From Fragum whitleyi (Eukaryota; Mollusca; Bivalvia; Cardiida; Cardiidae), in contig OX411559.1 in the NCBI GenBank assembly GCA_948146395.1, forward strand, positions 34,304,215-34,368,214: a stretch of DNA of 64,000 nucleotides, written 5' to 3'. Each line of letters starts with the position of its first letter. The stretch's first letter is position 1. Positions 37,556 through 49,200 of this stretch are shown here, piece by piece. The notes under the pieces were generated by a model, which was not told where the DNA came from, made no database searches, and was given only the letters and a program-made list of their open reading frames with translations. The position numbers and the translations under genes are program-made.

Positions 37556-38752
37556 AAAACTGTTATTCATGCGTGTCCAATTACTTTCTCATCCAATAGT
37601 TAAGAAGAGGCTTGTTGATACACACTACCATCTTAAGTCGTTGCACACGGTCAATTTTAGATATTAAAAACAAGTATACTTGGACTTTTTTTCTATTATT
37701 CTTATGGTATTGGGACATTTTTTTTTATTTTTACGACCATTCATATATTTTCTGCCTACTTTTGGGTACCGTTCAAACGAAAAGTTCGTTCTTTCTCTGA
37801 ATTGGTTTTTGAATACATATCAAAAGAAATCTTAGATTTCAATACAGGTTAAGCCTATACGAAAGGGCGGGGAGTCGTCAAGCGTTCTTTCTTTCATTGC
37901 GTTTTTCCTTATTTTTAACGCCAGTAAATTGAAATAAATTTAAATATAATTTAAATAGATAATACATTTTCAGTTTTTTGAATAGGACAAAATCTGAAAA
38001 GATAACTTCAAACTCGCGTTTTCCGGGGTCGAACTCACTACTGACAGCAAAAAAAGTGTATTATTAATGGTTGTACGGCCCTTCTGTTTAGCCCTAACAG
38101 CTAATCCGCGGATTAATGCAAGAATTGATAAAATTGTATTTTAGTGTGAACGACTATCACCAGAGGCTTTATATATTTATAGTCTTAATCTTATAACGAA
38201 AATATCGTTTTTCAAGAATAACAATTTCATTTTTCTGTATTTTGCTCTTCTGTATGATGATACCAATCGAGCATAATTAATTTGATTTAATTTTCACTTC
38301 TGGTTATATTGATAACAATGGGATACTATATTAAGTAAGCTTAATTGAAAATATTATTTCAACTACTATTTGATAACAGCTTATTAAATATTCATAACCA
38401 GATAGCCGTAAAAATACATGTAATTTTCAAATAAAAACCAACCTTTTCCGAGACTTTAGTGCCCTTAAGCCACTCAAGTGCGTTTATCTATACGTGAATG
38501 TACTAATTTTCGAGTGAGTGCCCGGTGGGTACTCCTCACTTTCTTTCTCTCTCTCACTTTCCCTCTACAATATCATATCAATTTCCCTGTCACACTAGCA
38601 GGGAACAACTTAAACTTTAAAACAATGCATTGTTTATTGGACTTCAGGAACTTTACAGTTTAATGAGTATAAGAAATCCACTTTCAAAGTAAAACATGTG
38701 TATGTTTCAATGACTTTGACTTAACCCCATTTTAGTGTGACATGGAAAAATG

Positions 38753-39290
38753 TAAGAGAGAGATAGAGAGAGAGAAAGAGAGAGAGAGAGAGATAGAGAG
38801 AATGAGAGAGAAGAGGGAGCGAGAGAGAGGGGGAGAGTGAGAGAGTGTGTGTGGGAGAGAGTGAAATGAGAGATCGAGTGAGAGTGAGTGAGAGGGAGTG
38901 AGAGAGAGTGTGTGAGAGAGTGCGTGAGAGTGTGTGTGAAAAAGTTAGTGAGAGAGAGAGAGAGTAACGTAGAGTGAGAGAGTGACAGAGAGAGATTGTG
39001 TGAGAGAGAGAGGGGGAAGAGTGAGAGAGTGTGTGTGAGAGAGAGTGAGAGAGAGTGAAATGAGAGATCGAAGGAGAGTGAGAGAGAGTGAGTGAGTGAG
39101 AGAGAGTGTGTGTGTGAGTGAGAGAGAGTGTGTGTAAAAGAGTTAGTGAGAGAGAGAGAGAGTTCGAGAGAGAGTGAGGGAGATTGTGAGAGTGACAGAG
39201 AGAGTGTGAGTGAGAGTGAGAGAGTGTGAGAGAGAGTGAGAAAGATTGAGAGAGGGCGAGCGAGGGAGAGAGCGAGTTAGGGAGCGAGAG
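38753..39290. repeat. GA/GTGA-rich degenerate microsatellite (copy D)
   Basis: Long purine array with GTGTGA, GAGA and GTGAGA words, in the position of the arrays of units A-C. A minus-strand frame of 194 codons encodes only S/L/H/T repeats. Confidence 0.95.
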
Positions 39291-40311
39291 CACGAGCACG
39301 AACATCGTCTTGACATCATGACATAGATGGTAATTGTTTGTTTTAGTGTTATATCAGTCGTTTTATTTTCATTCGTCGATTTCAAAGAAAAAAATGTTTG
39401 GATTATATTATTACTTAATCCTTTATTCATTTACACAAATGCTTATAGCATATCAAATGATATCAATTAACCCATAAATAAAACAAAGAATATTTATCAG
39501 AAGAGCACAAGATGTTTGTGTGTACTAGTCTATAATTCAGACAAGATAATTTTAGACTGTTAAAAAAATAAGATTCAGTGAAAGAAAACAGCATTAGAGG
39601 CAAGCAACTTTTCAATTTCTAAGTGCAGGTTTTGATTGGTCCATAGGGTCATGATATGAAACCCGCAAAGCTCTAACATAGAGCAATGTTTTCACGCATT
39701 TCTTCTTTTCCTCAAATAGAAAGTGAAGTGAGTAATGCAAACGGGGCCCGTTCGGCTCTTGAGAGCAGCCTCGTTCCCAGGAGAAATACTCTAGAATTAC
39801 TCTAGCTTGAAAACACCATCGATAGTTATCCGAACCATACAGGGATTTTAAAGATTTAGGTTTCCTATTGAATTAAACATGTTTTTGTAACGCCGGGTTA
39901 TCAGTTATTCATCTATAGGCTTAGAACATTTAAACAAACAGCTCGTATCGGTAACTACAGAAAAGAACATGCGAATTTCCGAGAAAATTTTGTTGTTCGA
40001 CAATATCTTTGGAATAAGTCTTCGCCAATGCCGAAAGAACTAATCAAATCATGTCCGTTTATACACACGCATCTATTCGAGACCACATTGACAACCACTG
40101 CTAAGATTCGAGTAAGTTTAGTTTCGCCATACCCGTGTAGGTTCCTATGTTTGGAGCTCGGATACAGGCAGACATATCGCCGTTATATAACCACTCTCAT
40201 CAATGCTGTTATTACATCATCACAGTTTGGATGACTGTTAATTGAACTTACAAAAATTAGCCTTTTAACCTTTTATCTGTATACATACGGAGAAATTCTC
40301 GAGAAAAAGTC

Positions 40312-40578
40312 ACGCCGCCACCATAGCGCGGTTGGTAAGGCATAAGACTTCCAATCTGGAAGTCGTGGGTTCGATCCCCGGTGGCGCAATATCCTTTCCG
40401 ACGTTTGTCACTCACCAATGGGTAGATAATCGTAAACCTATGTGAGATAGCAGTCGGGGGCTAGGAAAGGGTGTAATGGTAGTACAGGTGAAGGAAATAC
40501 CAGGAATCCATTGTTAGGTGCTCCGACCGCCGCGATATAGCTGCGAAATTGCGTAAAACCCATACAAACAAACAAAAT
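40312..40578 (+). mobile_element. tRNA-derived SINE with 12-bp target duplication
   Basis: The head is tRNA-like (A box TAGCGCGGTTGG, B box GGTTCGATCCC). It is followed by a core with CACCAATGGGTAGATAATCG and GTGAGATAGCAG, and a tail GCGTAAAACCCATACAAACAA. It is flanked by CGAGAAAAAGTC at 40300-40311 and 40579-40590. The paralogous site in copy C (about 15650) has the sequence once, so insertion followed the C/D split. It would be transcribed by RNA polymerase III and moved by a partner LINE. Confidence 0.95.
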
Positions 40579-40690
40579 CGAGAAAAAGTCCTAAGGAATG
40601 GGGACAAAAAAGCTCTATCTCCCCATTTGTCCATCAATAAATCTCATTAAACTTGTCAGGGAACCGCTGCCTGCCTCGTCTGTTTCACTA

Positions 40691-40953
40691 GTGTTTAACG
40701 ATGTCACCGTAAAATGGTTGTCTATGATTTTGTATGTTGGTTTGCTATGATTATATAGGTAATTCTTGTAAACAATACACGTGTCGTATGGAATGTTCGT
40801 AATTTTGGAGAATGCATTGAATGAATTTAAAATGGATCACCCCAGACTAAGTAAACGATTTTCATTGCACTTTGCGCTACATCTTTGTCTTGATCTTCAT
40901 TTATCATGAATGTTAAACTTGAAATAAATTCATTTATGAAGAAAATCTTTTAA
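40691..40953. other. No gene recognised; left flank of TTAA-bounded element
   Basis: AT-rich flank between the end of copy D and TTAA at 40950-40953. Confidence 0.5.
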
Positions 40954-41239
40954 AGTGCTAGTTCAGTCCAGAATTTCATGTTTTTCTTTGTTTAAATCCT
41001 TAATAGTTATGCTTTTTTATCAAAAAATCCGTTGGTCCGAAAACGAACAAAATTCTAGTTTTGTTTTAATCCGCACAGGTGTGTTATCGTAAAAATCCAA
41101 TTAGCGAGCTCCAATCGATTTTGGCGATAAAGCCGTGTGACGTCAGCACATGTAGACGCTTTACATCCGCCATTGTGTAAAATAGGGAAACAAGAGGGAT
41201 TTCTCGAAATAAAAGAGGAAAAACGAAGTTCAAAATTTA

Positions 41240-41532
41240 AGACTGCGAAAAGGGGGAAGCAAAAAGGACAACAGCAGCTCTGGTGCTAAGCGACGTGTAG
41301 CCGAAATTTGTTGTAACCGGCATGTAGACGGAGTTTTCATGCATTTTCCCGAAAGATTCAGCACGGAGAAATGGGTGGACTGATTTTGTGAATTCATGTG
41401 TAACGAGAAGGGACTTGACCGACTGAGTTTTCTGTGTAATGTTACAATCATTTTACTAGAGACTGGTTTCCTTTTAAGAATTTCTTCGATAAAGAGCCAT
41501 TAATAGGATTATTCCGAAAGCTGTTCATCTGA
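41240..41532 (+). pseudogene. Decayed THAP-like zinc-finger coding sequence
   Basis: Frame one (41240-41383) reads AKRRVAEICCNRHVDGVF, then MHFPERFSTEKWVD, then a TGA at 41381. Frame two (41440-41532) reads CYNHFTRDWFPFKNFFDKEP. Together they follow the THAP layout: cysteines, H.FP.....KW, then C..HFT.D.F about 35 residues on. A frameshift and a stop lie between, and the first cysteine pair is abnormal (CC rather than C-x2-4-C). A THAP finger binds DNA at transposon ends or promoters. The CCGCCATTGTGT at 41167 and TGACGTCA at 41138 could be its promoter. Assignment tentative. Confidence 0.4.
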
Positions 41533-42108
41533 ATTATGAGGTAAAGTAACCCCACCCTGTTTTTAACTGTTAGGGAGGTTTTGTCTGTAAATTCAATGAA
41601 CCAGAGAAACGTCCGATGAATTACTGCTACATATTGAAGGGGAATGATCCGCATGTTCATTTTCACTTACACAATACAGAATGATTTGAGGAAAAACTCA
41701 GTAGCCAGTTTGGTGTCTCAGGGCCTCTTGTTTCACCTTAAAAAAACACATTTTGATTTTTGAAGGTAAATGGTTTTGAAGAAAAGAGTTCTAAGACTTG
41801 CATTTAATAATGGTTTAATTCAGTTGAGATTTGTATATCCTGATTGGTTGAAAAATTGGTTTCATAACCCCATGAAAACAATTTTGAATAAGCAGCTATT
41901 TTGTAAAAATTGTAACTTTCTTTTTATATTTTTGGCATCAAACATAAGATAAATAGATTATATTTAGTTAGTTATGAACCTAAAAATCTCACCACACTCA
42001 TGTATGAATCTGCTTCATGTATTCATACAGTATGATGAGGTTTAGTTTCATACCTCTATGACATGAAAAAATATTATATTCATCTCTTAATTAAATTTTC
42101 TGTTTCAG

Positions 42109-42274
42109 AGACAATGGTAACACTTGATTGTATTGTTGACAGTAGACACATGAGGAAAGATACTACAAAGTTGTCTTCTCATCTTAAAATATCACCTTTT
42201 GAGGGATACCATTCAGTTATCAACCACTTTGCCCTGAAGATGATCAGGTTTTCCTATCATTGTATGTTGAGTAG
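42109..42274 (+). CDS. Internal exon, THAP-transposase-like C-terminal domain
   Basis: 166-bp exon. The polypyrimidine tract and acceptor TTTTCTGTTTCAG end at 42108, and the donor AG|GTATGT starts at 42275. Read in the open frame it gives TMVTLDCIVDSRHMRKDTTK, then KISPFEGYHSVINHF and ALKMIRFSYHCMLSR, with two bases of a split codon at each end. The H(S/x)VIN.FA.KM..FSY..ML.R pattern recalls a conserved block in invertebrate THAP-containing, transposase-like proteins (from memory). Its partner would be the THAP-like sequence 0.6 kb upstream. No compatible next exon was confirmed. Confidence 0.45.
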
Positions 42275-43369
42275 GTATGTATTCTTAGTAAGTTTAAATT
42301 CAAGATGTTCTTGAACTTTACCAAATGCTGATGATCAGTGATTTTGATATCTTTCAAATTTATTTTAAAGGAAGTGAAATTGAGAATTCTTTATAGGGAA
42401 ACTATACAAATGCTGCTGCTTATGAAAAAATTAAATAAATATATGTGAAGCATCACATAAAAAGACTTTCTGCGTAGGACATCAAGTGTCAACCCCAGTC
42501 TGACTGTGCATATTGTGCAGGCGGATTACGGTTAATTATCTGGATCTGAAATGATTATTCAACCGTTCGGTATAAAATGCATTTCTGGAATTGTTTTAAA
42601 TTACTTACCAACAGTTTTGTGCTTATCAATCAAAAGAATTATAGTTTCTCAAAATAAAATTGATATAAAATGATGAATCTAAAGGTTTCATCAGAGCACT
42701 ATAGGTGCAATGTGAGTTTTTAATACACCATGAACTACTGTTAAATAGAAACTGAAATAAAACTTTAATATTGTTTTGTGTTAATATCTATGTCTTTGTT
42801 TTTTGAAATGCACCACATTGTCACATGAATCAAGTTTCAAAAAATTGCTTGCACAAGCAAGGTAAACTCAAATATAGGTTCAAAGGATATAAGAAATTTT
42901 AGCTCAACTGTTTTAAATAAAAAGTGAGTCTAATGCCATAATCTTGGTGTCAATGATGGTGTTTGAGACTAACTTCAATATTGGTCCTATCTCTGATGTT
43001 GAAGATATACTCTTGAAACTTGACATAATGTGTACACCATCACAAGAGCTAACCAGACTATGAAGGATAAATCTTGAGGCATTTTTGTAACAAGAGGTCC
43101 ACTGGCTTTAAAATCCCAAGGCTTTCATTAAACAATGCTTACTTTGACAGAATACAACACTTTGAAGTTTCTTTAGAACCATTTTGTATTGATGTACTGG
43201 GTCTGGCCCACATTGCTTCACAATACTCATAATTAACCTGCATACCCTTTACCCATCTTTTAAGTCACATAAAGGTGATTGAATTAAGTAGAACATTCTA
43301 AAACATTTTTGGGAAAATAAGAGTAAATGGTCTTTGATGGAGTATTTATTCCAAATTCAATGATATTAG
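42275..43369. other. No gene recognised
   Basis: Intron-like or intergenic AT-rich sequence inside the TTAA-bounded element. Confidence 0.4.
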
Positions 43370-43930
43370 TCCAATTGATTGGGAGGAGAAGATTTTTTGA
43401 GATTTCAGAGTGAAAATTTGCCCTGCCCTGCCACACCCACATTTATGGACCATTGGGCCCATCAAAATTTCATAACCAATTTAAGTAAAGGTGCACCTAA
43501 GGAACATCCATGCAAAGTTACATTGAAATCTGCCCAATTGTTTGGACTGAAAATATTAATAAAGATTTTATTGGAAAAATAAGCCCTGTCCTGGCATTAT
43601 TTGGGAATCAATTAAAATTTCTTTTACAATTTAAATAAAGGGTTACTAGAGAAATATCCAGGCTAAGTTTCAAAGAATAAGGCTGGATGGTTTGGGAGGA
43701 CAAAGGTTTCAAAGTGAAAAAATGCCCCATCCTGTCACACCCCCTTTTTTTAGGGGGGCGGGGGGAAGGGAGGGGGTCAATTAAATTTTCTTTAACAATT
43801 TAGGCAAAGGGTGATCAAAGTAACATTTAGACACCGTTTTATTTAAAATCTGCCCTTTGTCAAAGAAAAAAATTACACGCCAACAGACAGATGGACACAT
43901 TACAGACACACCAGCATGACAAGAAGGCCA
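43370..43930 (-). mobile_element. Pearl-like ~155-bp tandem-repeat element (minus orientation)
   Basis: Repeats marked by (T/C)TGCC(C)TGCCACACCCACATTTATGG and GGAACATCCATGCAAAGTT words, the reverse complement of the 33672-34680 family, in about three degenerate copies. The right end has CAGACAGATGGACAC and AGCATGACAAGAAGG, similar to the ACGGACG end of that family. A G/A-rich interruption lies near 43745-43780. Confidence 0.65.
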
Positions 43931-44501
43931 GTGGAGATAAAAATCATGCCCCCTTTTTTTTACTTGGATTTTTCATATCTCACTGAAATAAAACATCAGA
44001 AGCCACTGGGAGTGCTCTTGTTAAATGTAAATTGAAAGTTAGATTATGAAAATGTTATTTTAATTTACAGATTGTGTTGATGTCCCTATGAGTACAACAT
44101 TTCAATTTGGTGAAAGGGCTCATATGAACAGGGATGGCTATCAGTTACAGGTTTAAGCTCCACCACCCGTGAGCAGTCAAAATGAGAGACTCATTCAGCA
44201 CTACTGTTAGGAAGCTTTGTAACTGATTCAATCCGTTCCAGTCCCAGCATGCTTGAATCCTGTGTATGCTGGCTACAGTTTGGACAGGTTTGTCTAATCT
44301 AACTGACTAAACTTGATGGAAGAACAACTCACTTCTTTTCCCATGAAATGCCAGCACCATCTTGCAAACTGTCTATATGTTTATATGCTTTATAGCAATG
44401 TCTCCTATGAAAAATAAACGATATGTGACCCATTATGAAAAAAGGGAGCATCTTGGAACTCTGTGAAATAATCATTTTAAAAACAAGATAGTAGACATCA
44501 A
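43931..44501 (+). other. Possible last exon and 3' end of the decayed gene; weak
   Basis: TTATTTTAATTTACAG at 44055-44070 is an acceptable 3' splice site. The next frame reads DCVDVPMSTTFQFGERAHMN and stops at 44153-44155; AATAAA occurs at 44414. The splice phase does not match that of the 42109-42274 exon, so an intermediate exon would be needed. Confidence 0.2.
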
Positions 44502-44851
44502 CGGTGGCAGATCCAGGATTTCTAAAAAGGGAGTTTCGTTTTGCTAGTATTTCAATTTTAACCCTTTTCTTGCTGAATTTGAATTTTATTTAAACAAATT
44601 TTCTTTCTTCTGGACATATCGAGTATGCAACAATTTCCAAAAAATAAAGGAGAAGGCAGGCAGTGTATGCTAAGATCAGACTGCACAATTTTGAAGACTG
44701 ATCTTGATCTTTACTGTCTACCAAATTAATGTTCACAACAAATATGTCATGAATCGTAGAAGATTAAATGAAATTCTGCATGTAAAAATAATTTGGTTTA
44801 GAGGGTGCTCGTTTAAAAAACCACGAACCCCCTCCCCTGGATCTGCCACTG
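44502..44851. mobile_element. MITE with CAGTGGCAGATCCAGG termini
   Basis: The left CGGTGGCAGATCCAGG and the reverse complement of the right end, CAGTGGCAGATCCAGG, match at 15 of 16 bases. Next come G-rich (right arm) and AAAGGGAG (left arm) words. It is 350 bp with no coding. The termini resemble non-autonomous hAT elements, but I found no matching 8-bp flanks. Confidence 0.7.
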
Positions 44852-45122
44852 GTCAGTCTTAGCTTGCATTTCGTAAATTATTATTCAGAATGACAATTAT
44901 CATTCTAGATTCAGAAAAAGAACTAAGTGCAAAAAATAATGAAACTATACTTTTCAACTATTTCTATGGTAATTTTCAACTTGGTTTTGTTTAAAAGTCA
45001 CCAATATGTCCAGTTAGAGTTTGAGTCTACAAAAAATTATTGTGATCAAAAGAAAAGTACAAATGAATGTTTATTTTTGGCCAGGACATCCCCCCCCACA
45101 CACACACACTCACACAGAAAGA

Positions 45123-45363
45123 TTGGGGGAATATTGTTTTACCATTGTCTGTCTGTCTATCTGCAAAACTAAACATTGCCCATATTTTCAAGGCCATTCA
45201 AGAAACAATGCTCATATTTGGTATGATTATAGATCTCAGTGATAGGCAGCTGCTGGTACCTAGGTCAAGGTCATGTGACAAGATCAAGATCATCTGTCAA
45301 GGTCAAATTTCTAAAAAAAATGCTGTTTTGGGGGCATTCCTGTTTCACAAACACATCTTGTTC
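45123..45363 (+). mobile_element. 'GGGGGCAT ... CACATCTTGTT' element, third copy
   Basis: It shares GGGGGAATATTGTTTTACC, TGTCTGTCTATC, CAAGGTCATGTGACAAG and the terminal CACAAACACATCTTGTT with 6092-6380. A C run followed by (CA)n precedes it at about 45090-45115. A degraded fourth copy lies at 46153-46290. Confidence 0.75.
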
Positions 45364-45379
45364 TAAATGCTATATCGTT

Positions 45380-45965
45380 TAAGCTTTGAAAATCTTACTG
45401 ATGGATATCATCCAAATTTCTCTGAAATGCTCTTTGGGTGACCTTTTATCACTCTGCAAAAAATATTATGATAAAAGAAAAAGTATGTGTTTAATGTGCA
45501 GAGGTCATTTCTCCATATGTAACTTGTTATATAGTTAAATCTTTAAAAATCATTTTCTCAGATTCGAATGGATAGATATCAACCAAATTTCATTTAAGTG
45601 ATCCTTGTGTGACCCTTTATCAGTCTACAAGAAATTTGTGATTAAATGAAAAATATGTATTTTATGGGCTGAGGTCATTTCTCTAAATGTAATTTAGTGT
45701 AAAATTTGAAAATCATTTTCTCAGAAGCCAAATGATGGATATCAATTATCAATCGAATTTCAATTAAGTGATTCTTGGATTTGTGATTTGATGAAAAGTA
45801 TGTATTTTATTGGTAGAGACTGCATTAAACAAAATTCACTTGAATGATCCTTGGATGACCCATCAACAGACTAAACAAAATTATTGTGGCTGAATGAAAA
45901 TATGTATTTAACAGGCTGGGGTCTATCTGTTTTATCATATTCATCAATCGTGATTTTTCTTAGCA
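45380..45965 (-). repeat. Tandem-repeat element, ~165-bp unit (second family, minus orientation)
   Basis: About three to four degenerate units with GATGGATATCAACCAAATTTC, GATCCTTG.GTGACCC and ATGTATTTTATGGGCTGAGG words (approximate, interrupted). It is the reverse complement of the family at 56330-58640. Confidence 0.7.
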
Positions 45966-46632
45966 GAAATATTTCTGCAGGTGACACTTAAAAACTCGTA
46001 TTTACTTGAAATAAACATTCATTCATTCATTCATTCATTCATTCACTTATATTCTCGACGAAGAGAAAGCCATTATTACTGTGCGTATTCAAAGACGTTT
46101 AACATGTTAAATTTTATGTCCCCCCCCCCCCCCGCAATGATAAGATCCTAAGATGGGGGCATGTGTTTTTACTGTTGTCCATCTGTCTGCAAAACTTAAC
46201 CCGAAACTTAAAATTGCAAATTACTTCAGCCAAGGCAATTGAAGATACGATACTCATATTTGGCAGAATGATAGATCTCATCAATAATTATCTCTTGTGA
46301 ACGCAATTCATTTATCTATGAAGTGATTTTAAAGAATCTGTCACGAAATGTTCTTTGTCACCAGAATTTGTGCATGTTGCAGTTTGGTGAATTTCCGCCG
46401 CTTCTTTGAAAATGGGGCCCTCGTGTCAAATTTCTTGTGAATGTAACTCATTCTTCACGAAAAAAGCGGCCTTATTGTCATTTTCTTTATAATACAAATT
46501 GTTCATTTGAGATGAAAGTAAACAACTCCCCATTTACGGATTGATATGGTTGATACTTTCAAAGGTTATTCTTCATCTAATGAACATGTGCATAATCTCA
46601 CCTTTCAATCTTATGATGTACCATCACAGTAA
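45966..46632. other. Microsatellites and degraded repeat, no gene
   Basis: (ATTC)n at 46017-46044, a 14-base C run at 46120-46133, and a degraded GGGGGCAT-family copy at 46153-46290. Nothing else recognised. Confidence 0.7.
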
Positions 46633-46911
46633 GGGGGCCGCCGTCATAGCGCAGTTGGTAGCGCGTCGGACTGACAATCTAGAGGTCCCGGGTTCGATTC
46701 CCGACGGCGGCATTTATTCTTTCCGACTATTTGTCTCTCACCAATGGGTTGATAATCATAGACTTATGTGAGATAGCTGGAGGCTAGGAAAGGATGTGAT
46801 GGTTCTACTGGTGAGAGAAATACCAGGAAACCATTGTAAGGTGCACCAGCCGCCGCGATATAACTGAAAAAATGTTGAAAGCGGCGTTAAACTCCATTCA
46901 ATCAATCAATT
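46633..46911 (+). mobile_element. tRNA-derived SINE, intact head
   Basis: tRNA-like head at 46637-46711, with a fully paired 7-bp acceptor (GCCGCCG/CGGCGGC), A box TAGCGCAGTTGG (46647-46658) and B box GGTTCGATTCC (46691-46701). The anticodon stem is mismatched and bases are inserted before the D arm, so it is not a working tRNA (the loop would read GAC). The core and a tail GCGGCGTTAAACTCC-(AATC)n follow. Flanks ACAGTAA at 46626-46632 and 46912-46918 are a 7-bp target duplication. Confidence 0.93.
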
Positions 46912-47649
46912 ACAGTAAATGGGCCTTTCGTTTTAATGATAATCCTTTTGGCGGCGTATCTTGTGTCAACGGCACTCTTGTTTGGGGTCACGAAGGTCAA
47001 AGGTCAAGGTCGCAATTGAACTTTGTCCGAAAAACGGCTTATGGAACTGGCGCTATGGAGTGTGTGTGGGAGGGGGTGGGGGTATTAGTCCGCTTTACGA
47101 CACATCTAATTCTTCTATTTGGTGTCCCTGTCGATTTCATTATGTATCGACGCTTAGTGCAAGACTGTACTAGGTGTATATCCATTGTATTTACTCTTAG
47201 TACAGTCTTGCGCTGAACCCTCGATATGAATTCCCTTACAGATGACTTTACTTTGTAATTAAAACAATTACACCTGAAAAAATACTATCTTTGATTCGAA
47301 AGACGTTTTAAATCTGTCTTTATACCCCAGCTACAAAGTAGAAGGGATATATTGCTTTCATGCAGAAAAAAAATCAAGGTCACGAAAGAAATTCGAAGAT
47401 CACCGACGTACTTAAAAAATTCAAAACATATTCCTTTTGTTTCTACTTCCCGACATTATTTACTAGTACACCGGCCCTTCGTTCAGGATTAAATCGTTCG
47501 TGAAACAGTCTTAAGAATACGACACGCTTGTCACATGCAAAGTGAGATTTCATTTTTGTACACCATCGAATGTTGTCGTACATCGGCATCATCTCCGTCC
47601 GTTCATCCGGACAACTAATTTTTATTAACACATCTCCTTTAACTACGGA
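46912..47649. other. No gene; hairpin-containing repeat DNA
   Basis: A GGTCACGAAGGTCAAAGGTC-type dispersed repeat lies near 46985. A strong hairpin at 47156-47214 has AGTGCAAGACTGTACTA pairing with TAGTACAGTCTTGCGCT (16 of 17) around a 25-base loop. Confidence 0.6.
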
Positions 47650-47937
47650 CAGACCGCTGTCATAGCGCAGTTTTTAGCTTTTCTGACAATCATTTAAATG
47701 GTCCCTGGTCACAAGTTGATACCCGACAGCGGCATTCATCTTTTCCGACTACTTGTCTTCCATAAATGGGTCGATAATTGTAGACAAATGTATGATATGC
47801 AGCAGGAGGCTTTGATAGGATGTAATGGTATACCTGGTGTGAGAATTACCAAAAATCCATTGTTACATACTCCAGCCGTCCTGATGTAACTGATAGATTG
47901 TTGAAAGCAGCGTTAAATCCCATTGAAACAAATCAAT
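47650..47937 (+). mobile_element. tRNA-derived SINE, degenerate copy
   Basis: Same family as 46633-46911 but older. The head has an eroded anticodon arm (AGCTTTTCTGACAATC) and the B box is GTTGATACCC. The tail GCAGCGTTAAATCCC is present. It is flanked by TACGGA at 47644-47649 and 47938-47943. Confidence 0.85.
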
Positions 47938-48959
47938 TACGGATTTGCATAAAACGTTCACAGAATGTTTCCTATCGAGTGATCATGCGCATATCGCAAC
48001 GATATTTTGATACATGTTCACTGCTGCGTCTCGTAAAAGATAATTTTGTTGAAAAATTGCCCGTAGCTGCGTATAGTGTGACCTGCACAATTGATTTTAA
48101 GTTTCAACGTAGGTTCGTTTACCTTGTGTAACACAATTTCGGTTGAATTTTTGCATGAAAATAAAATAATTATGCTATCGAGTTTCTTTAGACCCGAACC
48201 CCATCTGGACACACCACTGCAGTTGTAGTTAGCTCTAGTTCAGGAATGAACTGTTCCCGATTTGGATTTTCTGTGCTCGAGCGCAAAAGCCCCACACTCG
48301 GAATTTTTGCGTAAAATCTCAATGCATCCTCTTAGTGTTTACGCAAAAACACATACGAAGGGTTTTCTCGTTAACGGATGCGCAAAAATGTTCAAGAACC
48401 CTTTCTTGGTTTTCTGCTTTTACGTATATTAGAATCTACGCATATTTTTTCTTGTCGATTTTTTGCGTGTTTATATGTAGTTCCTTTAGGCGACGTGGAA
48501 GAATTGTGCGTGTTTCGTACCCAACCTTGAATTTTTACGAAAAAAAACGCGGAGACGGGGCTTTAGGGCCTGGGCCGCGGCAGAAAATCAAAGTTTTAGG
48601 AGTGTTCATTACTCTCTAGTTTAGAAAATTAGTCCGCTTTGCAAAAGTTGGTTTTAGTTCGAAAACTCAAATTCATAACAAAGGCATTTCACTGAATTCT
48701 GCATCGACTTCTTACAAGTTTACTAAATAAATGCTTTATTGTGTGTTTTAAATAAAATAGTCATTTTGTCTCGGTCATAAAGATCACGGCATTTGTATAT
48801 TTCTTTAAGTAAAAAAATAGTTAACTTTCAATAAAAAAGATCGGCGTGAACACTGTTAAATCACCGTAAATACAACTGATGTTGTAGTCTATAATATACA
48901 TCAATAACTTTGTGAATTTTTGGATGATTTCTTTTTCTCAAAATACTAATTCATTCAAA
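47938..48959. other. No gene recognised
   Basis: Contains GCGTAAAA/TTTTGCG words near 48300-48560, with a weakly paired GCCCC...GGGGC arrangement (48285, 48556) that could be an eroded MITE. Confidence 0.4.
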
Positions 48960-49200
48960 TAAAATTAATTTCTCAGCAGCCTCCTTTCGCCACCAGTTTC
49001 TTCCCGAAATGTTCTTGTTTGCGGTCCTATGAATACGGCTCTAATTGATTCGACTAGATGTCCTCGTCTATGTACTTTTGTCTTCCTTAATCATTGGAAC
49101 CATCCGAGGATGAACACGGCGAAAAGAGATCGAAAATGTCGTCTAGACTATTCCATTTACTCTCCATTTCTATTCGATATTCTATCGAGACTCCGGGTCG
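48960..49200 (-). pseudogene. Possible decayed 5' exon at right end of the TTAA-bounded element
   Basis: On the minus strand, inside the TGACGTCA at 49201-49208, an ATG opens a frame MESKWNSLDDIFDLFSPCSS (about 49158 downwards) that stops after 26 codons; other frames continue with stops. Its position mirrors the THAP-like sequence at the left end, suggesting two convergent genes. Protein family not recognised, so this is an inference from symmetry. Confidence 0.2.

Larger units (their letters stand above)
36165..40690 (+). repeat. Dispersed copy D of segments X-Y-array-Z
   Basis: 36165-38299 matches segment X (4970-7125), 38300-38750 matches Y, 38753-39290 is the GA array, and 39291-40690 matches Z of copy C. 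Copy D has no W segment, which supports an ancestral order W-X-Y-array-Z that was tandemly duplicated at the array in units A and B. It carries the GGGGGCAT element (37299-37555) and a later SINE (40312-40578), and lacks the 4.85 kb element of copy C. Confidence 0.9.

Noticed and set aside
38721..39305. Minus-strand 194-codon S/L/H frame, and similar frames at 14227-14667, 4132-4510 and 52697-53120
   Set aside because: All are translations of GA-rich microsatellites.
44071..44155. Direct splice partner of the 42109-42274 exon
   Set aside because: Joining them in the required phase gives an immediate TGA; at best an intermediate exon is missing.
46637..46711. Functional tRNA gene
   Set aside because: The anticodon stem is mismatched, extra bases precede the D arm, and it is attached to a SINE body with a target duplication.
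46541..46771. Plus-strand frame containing IAQLVARRTDNLEVPGSIPDGG-like sequence
   Set aside because: A common conceptual translation of a tRNA-SINE head, not a protein.
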